Below are positions 1 through 8,488 of a DNA stretch of 34,511 bases, piece after piece. The number at the start of each line of letters is the position of its first letter. The first letter of the stretch is position 1. Under the pieces are notes generated by a model. The model did no database searches, was not told the origin of the DNA, and worked only from the letters and a program-made list of their open reading frames with translations. The translations under genes were made by a program, and so were the position numbers. The stretch is from Deltaproteobacteria bacterium (GTDB lineage Bacteria > Desulfobacterota > Binatia > Binatales > Binataceae): assembly GCA_027317185.1 (NCBI GenBank), contig DAHVFB010000028.1, positions 1-34,511 of the forward strand, written 5' to 3'.

Positions 1-918
1 GCGCTGGGCCTGTGCGTGGGCGCCAAGTTATACATCCCGGCGATCACTTTTCTGCTGGTGCTCGGATTCGTGCTCTACGTAATCTGGAGCGAAGCGCGGC
101 GGGCGCGATTGTCCGCACCGTCTATCATGCTCAAACGGCTGCTCGGCGCCGGTCTGCTGGTGAGCGCGGTCAGCGCTATTTTCTACGTGGCTACGTTCAC
201 GCCGCATTTCGCGCTCGGATGGTGGGGCGGGATAGCCGATCTCTTCCACTATTATAAAGACGTGATGTGGTACGAGCGGAGCGTTACCTCCGCCACCCAT
301 CCGTATTCCGCGCCATGGTGGAGCTGGCCGTTGATGTTACGGCCGATCGCCTACTGGCAGAACTTTCCGGCCACCGGGGATGTGGCGACCATCTGGGGCG
401 GAGGAAATCCCGTTCTATGGTGGGGCGCGCTCGCCGCCATGATGGTGTACTTCGCCCGCACGCTCGAACGTCCGAAGCTGGTGCTATCGTTCCTGGTGAT
501 CGGCTATATCGCCTACCTGGTGATCTGGATTCCTATCGGGCGCACCATGTTCCTGTACCACTACATGCCGTCGGTGTATCTGGCCTACCTGGCGCTGGCC
601 GGTTTGCTGGCGGATTGCTGGTCTGGACGGGCGCAGGTCTTGGAAGAAGCCTCTTTGATAATGACGCTATTTCCATGTTGCATGCTCGCGCTGGGATACG
701 TGGTGGGTGGACTGGTGTTCGTCGCAATTGTGGTGGCATATGTCGCGGTATTGGAGCGTCCCCTTATTCACGGACGTATCGTGTGCGCAGTCTTTGTCGG
801 AGCTGCGATGGCCGCCTTCGTGTACTTCTATCCGCTGTGGGTGGCGATGCCGATTGCGCGGGCCGGATATTACGCGCGTATGTGGTTCCAGGGGCCGGGG
901 CTGCGCAATTGGATATAA
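1..918 (+). CDS. Protein O-mannosyltransferase-like membrane protein, C-terminal part (5' end outside window)
   Basis: The reading frame is open from base 1, so the N-terminus lies upstream; the in-frame GTG at 16 is probably internal. The 305 visible residues are strongly hydrophobic, with about six to seven membrane segments. The periplasmic-type loop HPYSAPWWSWPLMLRP followed by IAYWQ closely resembles the conserved C-terminal four-helix region of bacterial dolichyl/polyprenyl-phosphate-mannose protein mannosyltransferases (GT39, PMT_4TMC). Such enzymes transfer mannose from a lipid carrier to secreted proteins at the cytoplasmic membrane. The catalytic N-terminal half (first loop with the acidic pair) cannot be seen, so activity is inferred from family resemblance. 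The stop at 916-918 overlaps the TTG start of the next gene, which suggests co-transcription and coupled translation with the two downstream envelope genes. Confidence 0.75.
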   Translation, partial: ALGLCVGAKLYIPAITFLLVLGFVLYVIWSEARRARLSAPSIMLKRLLGAGLLVSAVSAIFYVATFTPHFALGWWGGIADLFHYYKDVMWYERSVTSATHPYSAPWWSWPLMLRPIAYWQNFPATGDVATIWGGGNPVLWWGALAAMMVYFARTLERPKLVLSFLVIGYIAYLVIWIPIGRTMFLYHYMPSVYLAYLALAGLLADCWSGRAQVLEEASLIMTLFPCCMLALGYVVGGLVFVAIVVAYVAVLERPLIHGRIVCAVFVGAAMAAFVYFYPLWVAMPIARAGYYARMWFQGPGLRNWI

Positions 919-1709
919 CCGCACAGTCGAGATGGCGGCTGCTGGCCGGACTGGCGCTGGCTATAGTATTCGCAATCGCGCCAATCGCTGTTGGCGCTCC
1001 ATCGCAGGGGAGCGGAAACCTGTTGCTCAATGGCAATTTCGCCAAAGGCTCCGGCACTTCGCCCGACGACTGGCGCAGCCAGGCCTGGAACAATGGTCCG
1101 GATACGCAATATCAATGGATTGCGCCGATCGCCGGACATCTGGGACAGCTCGAAGTATCGAGCCGGGTGGCCAACGATGCCCGTTGGGCGCAATCGATCG
1201 CGTTGACCGCCGGCTGGTATCACATCGCGACCGATGTGCGCGCGGTGAACGTGCCGGATGGAAAAACCGGCGCTAACATCAGCCTGTTGGAAGATGGCGT
1301 CATGTCCCGCGATCTGCACGGTCTTACCGGCTGGCAACGAGTGGGTTTCTACGTGAAAGTCGGCAGCCATGGCGCCGACGTGGAAGTGGCCTTACGGGTT
1401 GGTGGATTTTCCAACCTTAATTCAGGCACGGCATTTTTCCGCAACGCCAGAATCACCCGCGTGCAAGCGCCGGTAGGCGTAGACCCGGTGTTCGACCTCG
1501 CGGCAATCCGCAAAGCTTCGGCCAGCGCACCGATCGGACAGCCGTGGACCCTCGCCGCCACCTTCATCCTGCTGACGATCGCGGCCTATTTGGGATGGCG
1601 CATCTATGGCGGGGCGATGATCGAGGTGACTCCGGTCAGTCCGCCCGCGAACGCAACCATGAGGACAGGTGGCAAACGCCGCAAACGAAAGCAGCGCTTT
1701 AATGGCTGA
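909..1709 (+). CDS. Membrane-anchored beta-rich (carbohydrate-binding-like) protein of unknown function
   Basis: I place the start at TTG 909, which overlaps the end of the upstream gene by 10 bases and has purine-rich AGGGGCCGGGG just before it. The frame is open further upstream, but that part is only a shadow of the mannosyltransferase frame. The 266-residue product begins with a short basic stretch and one hydrophobic helix (about residues 9-30, signal anchor or signal peptide). A soluble domain of about 170 residues follows, beginning LLLNGNFAKG and rich in alternating beta-type residues and Trp, as in carbohydrate-binding beta-sandwiches of secreted proteins. Near the C-terminus is a second hydrophobic helix (about residues 215-235), then a very basic tail KRRKRKQR. 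The topology suggests an extracytoplasmic domain held by two membrane helices. The exact family is not recognised. Its position between two glycosyltransferase-like membrane proteins suggests a role in surface glycan or glycoprotein assembly. Confidence 0.6.
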   Translation: MDITAQSRWRLLAGLALAIVFAIAPIAVGAPSQGSGNLLLNGNFAKGSGTSPDDWRSQAWNNGPDTQYQWIAPIAGHLGQLEVSSRVANDARWAQSIALTAGWYHIATDVRAVNVPDGKTGANISLLEDGVMSRDLHGLTGWQRVGFYVKVGSHGADVEVALRVGGFSNLNSGTAFFRNARITRVQAPVGVDPVFDLAAIRKASASAPIGQPWTLAATFILLTIAAYLGWRIYGGAMIEVTPVSPPANATMRTGGKRRKRKQRFNG

Positions 1710-3675
1710 GTCGCGCAATCGGCGGCGGATCGAATGGACGCTGTTCGTCCTCGCGCTTCTGTCTTTCGCCTATTTCTATCAAGCTGCCGATCAAAGCACT
1801 GCCGCGCGCTTCGATTTAATGCGCTCGGTTCTGGAGCGTCATACGCTCGCGATCGACGGTTATGCCGGCTTCAACACCGCCGATATCATCACGTTTAACG
1901 ACCATATCTATTCGGTCAAGGCGCCCGGCGGCAGTCTGAGTGGAATTATCCAATGGCTGATCTGCTCGAAGCTGCTGGCGCCTTTGCTCACCTCGAACTC
2001 AGCCCTTTACTGGGCGCTACTGACCTACCTTACGATCGTTTTCTCGACCGGGCTGATGGTCGCCCTGATGGTAGTTGTCTGCTTTCGCTTTGCGCTGGCG
2101 CTGGGCGCCACGGAGGGCCGCGCCGTCGCGATCGCGATCCTGCTGGCGTTCGGCACAATCATGTTTCCCTACGCCACCGAGATGACCGGCGAGCCGATCG
2201 CGGGGGCCTGCGCATTCATTGCCTTCTATCTGCTGTTCACTTATCCCGGCGGTCCGGATTCAGATCGGGCGCTGTTCGCGGGCCTGTTGGCCGGATGGGC
2301 AGTGCTGTGCGACTACCCCGCGATCCTGATTTCGGCGGCGCTGGCTGTATATGCGCTGTTCAAGCTCAGGCCGCGCGATATTTTAAATTTCGCCGCCGGC
2401 GCCGGCGCGATGGCGCTGATTCTGCTGGCCTACAACAAAGCGGCTTTTGGCAATCCGCTCTTCATGAGCTATGAGGCCTACAAATTGCCGGGCAACACCC
2501 AGTTTCCCGAGCAGGCGGTCGGTTTCGTCGGTCTTACTTTTCCAAAGCCCTACAATTTGTGGAAGATACTCATCGATCCACAGCGGGGGCTGTTTTACTG
2601 CAATCCGCTGCTGATCCTTTCAGTTCCGGCCCTGGTGCATTTTGGCGTTCAACGGCGCCTGCGCGCGGAGTTTCTCGTAACCCTGTTCGCGGTGGCGGGC
2701 TTTATTCTGTTCAATGCTTCATTCGGCGAATCGATCGTTTCATGGGGCGGCGGCACGGCTACCGGTCCGCGCCAGATTGTGGCCGCCATACCATTTATGA
2801 TTCTGCCGCTCGCCCTCGTGCCCGCGCGCTGGAACTACGTCATCGGGGTGCTCGGCGCGGTATCGGTTTTCATCATGCTGATGGCGATCAGCGTGAATCC
2901 TCACTTCCCTTATGAATATGCGAACCCGATCAGGGATTACGCGATGCCGGCGTATTTCAGGGGTGATCTGGCGTACAACAAAGATACCTATTTCGGCGGC
3001 GGTCCGATCGTGGGCGATGCGGTCGCGTTCAATCTCGGAAAACTGGCCGGTCTGCCGCCCGCGCTCGAGTTGATCCCGCTCGCGATGCTGTGGATGGGCG
3101 CGGCAATTCTGATTTTACGGGAACTGCGCCTGCCGATAATTCAATCGCGGGTCCTGCTGGCGGCCGCCGCGGCGGGCTCGTTAGCTTTTTTTATGCCCCC
3201 GGTGGTCGGCGCGGTGGCGCAAATTTCGGGACTCTCGGCTAGCCATGGACTGGTCGGACGCTATTACGAAGGACTGCGCCCGGCCGGGTTCCCGCCACAT
3301 ATCGTCAAAATCGATCCGCAAATCGCCTTCAACAATGTAGCCGAACTGGGTGGTCTGCCGTTCCCGTCGTGCGTGATCTGGGATGGAGCGATCCTGATTC
3401 CCCGGCCTGGCTTGTATGCATTCGCGATCGAAGTTGACGATGCGGGCTGGCTGACGATCGACGGCCGCCCCGTGATTCGCGATCCCGGCGATGTCAACCA
3501 TCCGCGCGCCGCGGGAAAAATATATCTGGAGCCCGGACGTCATTCGATCGAACTCGGCGAGCGTAATCTGGCCGGAGACGCGAGTATGAGACTTTACTGG
3601 CAAACGCCGGGCAATACCGATCCGGTGATCGTGCCCGCCCGCGTGCTTATCCCGCCTCCTGCCTACGCCCGCTAG
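1702..3675 (+). CDS. Polytopic membrane protein with C-terminal PA14-like domain (glycosyltransferase-like)
   Basis: About 657 residues from ATG 1702, which overlaps the preceding gene's stop; a GTG at 1669 with AGGA just upstream is an alternative start adding 11 residues. Residues 1 to about 500 contain a basic N-terminus followed by roughly 10-12 membrane helices, arranged like polyprenyl-phosphate-sugar-dependent (GT-C fold) transferases. An early extracytoplasmic loop carries acidic residues, but I cannot identify a catalytic motif with certainty. From about residue 515 the protein ends in a soluble domain with PA14 hallmarks: GLVGRYYEG, a Trp-x-Gly strand, GLYAFAIEVDDAGWLTIDG, then GRHSIELGERN and LYW. 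PA14 domains bind carbohydrate in several families. This is the last gene of a three-gene plus-strand group and converges on the lipoprotein gene, with 9 bases between the two stops. Function in cell-surface glycosylation is inferred. Confidence 0.65.
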   Translation: MAESRNRRRIEWTLFVLALLSFAYFYQAADQSTAARFDLMRSVLERHTLAIDGYAGFNTADIITFNDHIYSVKAPGGSLSGIIQWLICSKLLAPLLTSNSALYWALLTYLTIVFSTGLMVALMVVVCFRFALALGATEGRAVAIAILLAFGTIMFPYATEMTGEPIAGACAFIAFYLLFTYPGGPDSDRALFAGLLAGWAVLCDYPAILISAALAVYALFKLRPRDILNFAAGAGAMALILLAYNKAAFGNPLFMSYEAYKLPGNTQFPEQAVGFVGLTFPKPYNLWKILIDPQRGLFYCNPLLILSVPALVHFGVQRRLRAEFLVTLFAVAGFILFNASFGESIVSWGGGTATGPRQIVAAIPFMILPLALVPARWNYVIGVLGAVSVFIMLMAISVNPHFPYEYANPIRDYAMPAYFRGDLAYNKDTYFGGGPIVGDAVAFNLGKLAGLPPALELIPLAMLWMGAAILILRELRLPIIQSRVLLAAAAAGSLAFFMPPVVGAVAQISGLSASHGLVGRYYEGLRPAGFPPHIVKIDPQIAFNNVAELGGLPFPSCVIWDGAILIPRPGLYAFAIEVDDAGWLTIDGRPVIRDPGDVNHPRAAGKIYLEPGRHSIELGERNLAGDASMRLYWQTPGNTDPVIVPARVLIPPPAYAR

Positions 3676-3684
3676 CCGCGACCG

Positions 3685-4449
3685 TCAATTGGCGGGCGAG
3701 GGCTGGGGACTGGCGCCGCGTCGAGGCGCCAGCGCGCCGGGAAACATCGGCAGGTTCGGCATCTCGAGTAATTGCGTGGTGCCCGCATTAAATCCTGTAG
3801 GGGCGGACTGCGCTTTGATCTTTTGAGCAGGATCGATCGGACGCAGAACCGACGAGGATGCTGAGACCGGCGCGGATCTGACCGATCCCGATGGAGCCGC
3901 TGCCGGCGATGGCAGTTCCTGCGCAGGCGATCCATAGGCGACTCGATGGGTGATCGCAGCCTGACTCTGGATCTCGCTGAGCAGGCGCGCTTCGTCCACC
4001 CCCCGCGAAGTGCATTGCACGCTCTGCATGGCATGAAATGGCACCTGGACCGGTGCGCTGAAGGTCGCGGTCACGGTTACCAGACTTTCGCGCGATCCCA
4101 GCGGTTTTACGTAAAAGACAAATACCGCCGAGGCCACCTCGGCCGGTTGCGCGGAAAGTTTCCACGCGATTCCTCTGATCTGCCCGCAATCGGCGTCCTT
4201 GAGAGTAAACTCGCCGTGCTCGACCTGCGCCTCGACGATGCCGTTGTTCGGATCGCGGGCGCTGGTGTGGTAGCCATTTTTGATTATGACGGCGTTGACC
4301 GCTTCCCACGCGAGGTCATATGGCAACTGCAGCCGAACCTGGTTTTTTGCGATTTTGGCCGGTGATGGCTTATGCGGTGCACTGAAGCATCCGGTGGTGA
4401 CCATCGACCATGTCAGGCAAATCGAAAGCACTCGGCAAAAAATTTTCAT
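3685..4449 (-). CDS. Putative outer-membrane or periplasmic lipoprotein, unknown function
   Basis: The start is taken at ATG 4449-4447 (minus strand), giving 254 residues; ATG 4470 (adding MRRGFGS) is equally possible because neither has a convincing ribosome site, and the frame is open up to 4602. The N-terminus MKIFCRVLSICLTWSMVTTGC is a short signal peptide ending in a lipobox-like TTG-C, so Cys 21 would be lipidated. The mature part has a domain of about 130 residues (LQLPYDLAWEAVNAVIIKNGYHTSARDPNNG, then VEAQVEHGEF) resembling small lipoprotein folds, although the family is not firmly recognised. The last 80 residues are Pro/Ala/Ser-rich and probably disordered. It converges with the membrane gene cluster and is transcribed away from yebC. 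Function is not assigned. Confidence 0.6.
   Translation of the reverse strand: MKIFCRVLSICLTWSMVTTGCFSAPHKPSPAKIAKNQVRLQLPYDLAWEAVNAVIIKNGYHTSARDPNNGIVEAQVEHGEFTLKDADCGQIRGIAWKLSAQPAEVASAVFVFYVKPLGSRESLVTVTATFSAPVQVPFHAMQSVQCTSRGVDEARLLSEIQSQAAITHRVAYGSPAQELPSPAAAPSGSVRSAPVSASSSVLRPIDPAQKIKAQSAPTGFNAGTTQLLEMPNLPMFPGALAPRRGASPQPSPAN
3710..3732. terminator. GC-rich inverted repeat between convergent genes
   Basis: A perfect 8-bp inverted repeat, CTGGCGCC at 3710-3717 and GGCGCCAG at 3725-3732, encloses a 7-base loop. It lies 35 bases past the stop of the plus-strand PA14-like gene and inside the last 16 codons of the minus-strand lipoprotein gene. There is no U-tract on either side. It could help to terminate the plus-strand transcript or stabilise the 3' end, or it may simply reflect GC-rich coding sequence. 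Confidence 0.3.
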
Positions 4450-4674
4450 CGAGCCAAAACCGCGCCTCATAATTGCGAAATCCATGGCGCGCTTCAATGC
4501 GCTAAGGTGGAAGTATGCCGGACCGATCGTCAGACCGCGCAGGATTGAATCATCGATGCTATCTCCACCGGTTACGATCGCAACGCTAACTGATGCTGCC
4601 AATCGGCGGGCTATTTATGATAGGCTCGGCCCATTGTAAGGAGGGCTAAGTCGCTCCCTAATTGCGAGGCTAAC

Positions 4675-5427
4675 ATGTCCGGTCATTCCAAATGGAGTTC
4701 GATCAAACATAAGAAGGCGGCGCGCGATGTCAAGCGCGGCAAGCTCTTCACCAAGCTGATCAAGGAAATCACTATCGCGGCCCGCCTCGGCGGCGGCGAT
4801 ATCAACGCCAATCCGCGCCTGCGCACGGCGGTGCTGGCCGGTCGTGCGCAATCGATGCCCAACGACAATATCGATCGCGCGATCAAAAAGGGCACCGGAG
4901 AGCTCGGCGGCGTCAACCTCGAAGAGATTACCTATGAAGGTTACGGGCCGGGCGGGGTCGCGATTATCGTCGATACGCTGACCGATAATCGCAACCGGCT
5001 GGTGGCCGAGCTGCGGTTTATGCTCTCGCGCCATAGCGGAAACCTTGGTGAGACCGGATCGGTCGCCTGGATGTTTAAAAAGCGCGGCGTGATCAATCTC
5101 GAAAAGAGCGCCGGCGAAGAGGATCGCCTGATGGAGCTGGCGCTCGATGCGGGCGCCGACGACATGGTGACCGATGAGGAGAGCTATCAGATTCTCACTC
5201 CACCTGATCGCTTCAATGTGGTTCGCGAGGCGCTCGAAAAGGCCAACGTACCGATCGCTTCAGCCGAGCTCGCAAGAGTGCCGGAGAACAACATAAAGGT
5301 TTCAGGCCATCAGGCCGGGCAGGTACTAAAGTTGATCGAGGAGCTTGAGGATCACGACGACGTGCAGAGCGTGGCCTCGAACTTCGATATCGACGAAGAG
5401 GAGCTGGCGAGTTTGTCGGCCGTCTGA
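4675..5427 (+). CDS. yebC: YebC/PmpR-family protein (TACO1 family)
   Basis: 250 residues, the usual family length. The N-terminus MSGHSKWSSIKHKKAARDVK is the family signature, followed by GKLFTKLIKEITIAARLGGG and the acidic EEITYEGYGPGGVAIIVD motif of domain 2. Members of this family act in the cytoplasm as DNA-binding regulators (PmpR) or as ribosome-associated factors that help translate difficult motifs; which applies here cannot be told from sequence. The ATG at 4675 is preceded by GCGAGG at a suitable distance. A stronger AGGAGGG occurs further upstream near 4639, too far away to serve this start. The gene opens a four-gene run with ruvC, ruvA and ruvB, a widely conserved arrangement. 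43 bases separate it from ruvC. Confidence 0.95.
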   Translation: MSGHSKWSSIKHKKAARDVKRGKLFTKLIKEITIAARLGGGDINANPRLRTAVLAGRAQSMPNDNIDRAIKKGTGELGGVNLEEITYEGYGPGGVAIIVDTLTDNRNRLVAELRFMLSRHSGNLGETGSVAWMFKKRGVINLEKSAGEEDRLMELALDAGADDMVTDEESYQILTPPDRFNVVREALEKANVPIASAELARVPENNIKVSGHQAGQVLKLIEELEDHDDVQSVASNFDIDEEELASLSAV

Positions 5428-5432
5428 TCCGC

Positions 5433-5452
5433 GAGCCGCCACGCGGTGGCTC
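5433..5452 (+). other. Hairpin between yebC and ruvC
   Basis: GAGCCGCC (5433-5440) and GGTGGCTC (5445-5452) form an 8-bp stem with one G-T pair and an ACGC loop. It begins 5 bases after the yebC stop. There is no U-run downstream, so full intrinsic termination is unlikely; it may be a partial terminator or a processing/stabilising structure that sets ruvCAB expression relative to yebC. It ends 18 bases before the chosen ruvC start and just upstream of its ribosome site. Confidence 0.4.
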
Positions 5453-5470
5453 ATGTGAGGGGTGGTGGAT

Positions 5471-5989
5471 GTGCGGGTAATCGGAATCGATCCGGGTAAC
5501 GCGGCGACCGGGTTCGCGGTGGTGGAAAACGTGGCGGGCGGCTTCAGGCATATCGTCGCCGGCACCATCCGCGCTCATCGCAACGCCAGTCCATCGGAGC
5601 GGCTGCGCAACATTTACGAACATCTGCTGGAAACGGTTGACGCTTACGCGCCCGCCGTCATGAGTCTCGAACGGAACTTTTCCGCGATCAACGTCCAAAG
5701 CGCATTTCGACTGGGCGAGGCGCGCGCAATCGCAAAGCTGGCGGCTGCCCAGCGCGGCCTCGAACTGTTCGAGTACACGCCCACTGAAGTGAAGCTGACC
5801 GTCGCCGGCTTCGGCACGGCGGACAAGGCTCAGGTGAAATCGATGGTGCGGCGGACGCTTGGAATCGACGCTGCGATTGAACTGAGCGACGACGCCGCCG
5901 ACGCGCTCGCAATCGCCGCCTGTCATCTATTCAAAGCTCGTTTCGCAGCGCCTTCCATCGCCTGCGGCGGGCGGCAGGGGGTTCGATGA
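5471..5989 (+). CDS. ruvC: Crossover junction endodeoxyribonuclease RuvC
   Basis: RuvC resolves Holliday junctions by symmetric cleavage, working with the RuvAB branch-migration motor. I choose the GTG at 5471 because it gives the classical start MRVIGIDPGN and sits about 8 bases after GTGAGGGG; GTGs at 5462 and 5465 are alternatives adding two or three residues. At 172 residues the length is normal. The four acidic metal ligands are visible: Asp7 (GIDPG), Glu67 (SLERNF), and Asp141 and Asp144 (DDAADALAIAACH), matching D7, E66, D138 and D141 of the E. coli enzyme. The stop overlaps the ruvA start as ATGA at 5986-5989, indicating translational coupling. It is the second gene of the yebC-ruvCAB cluster. 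Confidence 0.96.
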   Translation: MRVIGIDPGNAATGFAVVENVAGGFRHIVAGTIRAHRNASPSERLRNIYEHLLETVDAYAPAVMSLERNFSAINVQSAFRLGEARAIAKLAAAQRGLELFEYTPTEVKLTVAGFGTADKAQVKSMVRRTLGIDAAIELSDDAADALAIAACHLFKARFAAPSIACGGRQGVR

Positions 5990-6609
5990 TCGCCGCAATT
6001 ACCGGACGTTTGCGCTCGCGCGATTCGAACCGGATAGTGGTCGAGACGGGCGGCATCGGCTACGAAGTGTTCGTTCCGCTCAGTACTTTCTATCGTCTGC
6101 CCATGACCGGCGCGGCGGTGTCGCTTGAAATCCGCCAGGTGGTGCGCGAAGACGCGCTGATGCTCTATGGGTTTATCGAGCCCGCCGAAAAGCTGGCTTT
6201 CGACCTGCTGATGCGAGTGCAGCACGTCGGACCCAAACTGGCGCTCGCGATTCTTTCGGTGCTTTCGCCGGAGGAGTTGGTGGCCGCGATTGGCCGCGAG
6301 GATGTGGCGCGAATCGATGCGGTGCCCGGCGTCGGGCCCAAGGTGGCCGAAAGAGTGGTGCGCGAATTGCGCGACAAAATCGCGGATTTGAAAACCATCG
6401 CGCCCGCGGCGGAGAGCCTCGATGGAGCGGCGGCGGGCAACGGCAGCGGCGATGCGCGTATCGACGATGCGGTTTCGGCGCTGGTCAATCTCGGCTACCG
6501 TCCGATCGAGGCCAAGCGAGCGGTCGATTCGATTATCAAGACCGCCCGCGACGCCACGCTCGAGAAGTTGATTCGCGATTCGCTCACGCTGCTGCTGGGT
6601 GAGAAATAA
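5986..6609 (+). CDS. ruvA: Holliday junction branch migration protein RuvA
   Basis: RuvA binds four-way DNA junctions as a tetramer and loads the RuvB ring. The 207 residues show the usual three parts: an N-terminal OB-fold (MIAAITGRL through about residue 64, including [13 protein letters not shown]), two helix-hairpin-helix motifs ([12 protein letters not shown] near 80-91 and [13 protein letters not shown] near 113-125), and a C-terminal RuvB-contacting domain (about 155-207, [16 protein letters not shown]). The ATG at 5986 overlaps the ruvC stop by 4 bases. The end of the gene, GGTGAGAAATAA, also supplies the Shine-Dalgarno sequence for ruvB, whose ATG begins one base after the ruvA stop. 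Confidence 0.96.
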   Translation: MIAAITGRLRSRDSNRIVVETGGIGYEVFVPLSTFYRLPMTGAAVSLEIRQVVREDALMLYGFIEPAEKLAFDLLMRVQHVGPKLALAILSVLSPEELVAAIGREDVARIDAVPGVGPKVAERVVRELRDKIADLKTIAPAAESLDGAAAGNGSGDARIDDAVSALVNLGYRPIEAKRAVDSIIKTARDATLEKLIRDSLTLLLGEK

Positions 6610-6610
6610 A

Positions 6611-7657
6611 ATGGCCAAACCGGCCGCCGAAACCGAAACCGATTCCGAATTTGCCGCGGTCGCCCCTGCGGCCGCGGCGCAGAGCGAGGATCGAGTACTA
6701 GATCTGTCGCTGCGTCCACGCACGCTGGAAGAATTCGTCGGCCAGCAGCGCCCGCGTCAAATTCTCGGGATGTCGATCGAGGCGGCGCGCAAGCGCGGTG
6801 AAGTGCTCGACCACGTGCTGTTTTCGGGACCGCCCGGCCTTGGCAAGACTTCGCTCGCCCATATTATCGCCCGTGAACTGAGGGTCAGTATCCGGGTTAC
6901 CGCCGGACCGGCGATCGAACGGGCCGGCGATCTGGCCGCGATTGTCGCCAATCTCGAAGAGGGCGATGTTCTGTTTGTTGACGAGATTCATCGGCTCGCG
7001 CGAGTGGTCGAAGAAATTCTGTACCCGGCGATGGAGGACTTTCGGCTTAACATCGTGGTGGGCAAAGGCCCGGGCGCTCATCTGATGCCATTGCCGGTCA
7101 AGCCCTTCACGCTGGTTGGCGCGACCACTCGCGCGGGGCTGCTGAGCGCGCCGCTGCGCGACCGCTTCGGCCAGCATTATCATCTGGATTTTTATAACCG
7201 CGACGAACTGGCCAATATCATCTGCCGCTCGGCGCGGCTGCTGGGTATGCGAATTGACGATGACGGCGCGGGCGAACTGGCCTCGCGATCACGCGGCACG
7301 CCTCGCATCGCCAATCGGCTTTTGCGCCGGGTGCGCGATTTCGCCGAGGTTAACAACGCCGCGACGGTCGATCGGCAGGTGGCGCTCGATGCGCTTACGC
7401 TGCTCGATATCGATTCGTGCGGGTTCGATCGGATGGATCGTGGAATTCTGATCGCGATCATCGACATGTTCGACGGCGGGCCGGTCGGAGTCGAGAGCCT
7501 GGCGGCGGCGGTGGGCGAAGAGCCTGATACGATCGAAGAGGTTTACGAGCCCTTTCTATTGCAGGAAGGTTTCCTCGCGCGGACCGCGCGCGGCAGAGTG
7601 GCCACTTCGCGAGCGTATACTCATCTGGGCCGCACCCGCCGCGGTACTTTGCTGTGA
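6611..7657 (+). CDS. ruvB: Holliday junction branch migration ATPase RuvB
   Basis: RuvB is the hexameric AAA+ motor that drives branch migration with RuvA. The ATG at 6611 is chosen over an in-frame GTG at 6599 because GGTGAGA lies at good spacing before it. The protein has 348 residues. Walker A is GPPGLGKT (73-80), Walker B is LFVDEIH with Asp124 and Glu125, the sensor-1 strand is LVGATTRAG, and the arginine finger region is [18 protein letters not shown]-terminal winged-helix domain follows ([15 protein letters not shown], then [12 protein letters not shown]). The N-terminal 25 residues are an Ala/Glu-rich extension, a little longer than usual. This is the last gene of the ruvCAB run; 27 bases separate it from the amidotransferase-like gene. 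Confidence 0.97.
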   Translation: MAKPAAETETDSEFAAVAPAAAAQSEDRVLDLSLRPRTLEEFVGQQRPRQILGMSIEAARKRGEVLDHVLFSGPPGLGKTSLAHIIARELRVSIRVTAGPAIERAGDLAAIVANLEEGDVLFVDEIHRLARVVEEILYPAMEDFRLNIVVGKGPGAHLMPLPVKPFTLVGATTRAGLLSAPLRDRFGQHYHLDFYNRDELANIICRSARLLGMRIDDDGAGELASRSRGTPRIANRLLRRVRDFAEVNNAATVDRQVALDALTLLDIDSCGFDRMDRGILIAIIDMFDGGPVGVESLAAAVGEEPDTIEEVYEPFLLQEGFLARTARGRVATSRAYTHLGRTRRGTLL

Positions 7658-7684
7658 GCGTGTCACAGCCGATGGAGTCTGCCG

Positions 7685-8389
7685 ATGTCCAAGCTATTGG
7701 TCCTGCAACATCATCCGGGTGAAAGCCTGGGTTTGATTTCCGAGGCGCTGCAGTCGGCGGCGCTCGCATGGCAATACGTTAGAAGTTACGACGGCCAGAA
7801 AGTTCCGGCTGATATGAAGGGCGCGGAAGGGTTGATCGTGATGGGCGGTCCGCAGGGCGCCTATGAGCTGGATAAATATCCCTATCTGCGCGACGAGATA
7901 GCTCTGATTCAGGCGGCGATTCGAGCCGATAAACCGGTGCTCGGAATTTGCCTCGGCAGTCAACTGGTGGCGGCGGCGTTGGGCGCACGGGTGGCGCCGG
8001 CCAGCAACCGGGAGATGGGCTTTTTACCAGTCACGCTTGAATCCGCTGCGCATCAGGACCGTATGCTGCGCGGGTTGCCCGTAACCTTTACCGCTTGTCA
8101 CTGGCATGGCGACATTTTCGATCTTCCCACCGGCGCGGTCGCGCTGGCGTCCTCGGCGAAAACCGCTTGCCAGGCTTTCCGCTTCGGAGAGAAGGTGTAC
8201 GCGCTGCTGTTCCATGTCGAAATCACCGAAGCGATGCTGCTTCAGTGGCTGCCAGCCTCGGCGCGGGAACTGGATCGCGAGGGTTTGAGCGGCGCGGCGA
8301 TCATCGCAGACGGAGAGCGTCATCTGCTTGCGATCGAGCCGATTGCGGAGACCATTTTTGAGCGCTGGGCCGCGATGGTGAAGCCGTGA
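7685..8389 (+). CDS. Class I glutamine amidotransferase-like protein (GMP synthase-like GATase)
   Basis: 234 residues with a complete class I (triad) glutaminase core: the nucleophile elbow GICLGSQ with Cys89, oxyanion-strand motif MGGPQGAYE (53-61), and FHVEIT with His177 and Glu179. Stand-alone proteins of this type hydrolyse gamma-glutamyl or gamma-glutamyl-like amides, or donate ammonia to an unlinked synthase. The family is often annotated as GMP-synthase-like, but there is no synthase domain here and the real substrate cannot be inferred. The stretch MSKLLVLQHHPGESLG is typical of this subgroup. The ATG at 7685 follows GATGGAGT. The gene stands between ruvB and the homogentisate dioxygenase gene, with 99 bases before the latter, and need not belong functionally to either. 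Confidence 0.85.
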   Translation: MSKLLVLQHHPGESLGLISEALQSAALAWQYVRSYDGQKVPADMKGAEGLIVMGGPQGAYELDKYPYLRDEIALIQAAIRADKPVLGICLGSQLVAAALGARVAPASNREMGFLPVTLESAAHQDRMLRGLPVTFTACHWHGDIFDLPTGAVALASSAKTACQAFRFGEKVYALLFHVEITEAMLLQWLPASARELDREGLSGAAIIADGERHLLAIEPIAETIFERWAAMVKP

Positions 8390-8476
8390 GGCGCACCTAA
8401 CGCCCTGCATCCGCAGGTTGCTATAGTGCGATCGTTCGCGGTTATAGAAAATTAAATACTGCTCACGTAAAACAGC

Positions 8477-8487
8477 AGGAGGCCTCC
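8477..8487 (+). promoter_or_regulatory. Shine-Dalgarno sequence of hmgA embedded in a palindrome
   Basis: The near-perfect ribosome site AGGAGG (8477-8482) lies 6 bases before the ATG at 8489 and decides this start. It overlaps GGAGGCCTCC (8478-8487), a perfect 10-bp palindrome. A second short inverted repeat, CTGCT (8459-8463) and AGCAG (8474-8478), could fold against the same site. Whether either limits translation or binds a protein is unknown. Confidence 0.45.
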
Positions 8488-8488
8488 G

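Noticed and set aside
267..908. Upstream part of the open frame containing the beta-rich membrane protein gene
   Set aside because: It overlaps the mannosyltransferase frame, reads as Arg/Gly-rich nonsense, and true coding character starts only near 909.
8404..8417. CCTGC-ATCC-GCAGG hairpin after the amidotransferase-like gene as a terminator
   Set aside because: The stem is only 5 bp and no T-tract follows, so it was not listed as a feature.
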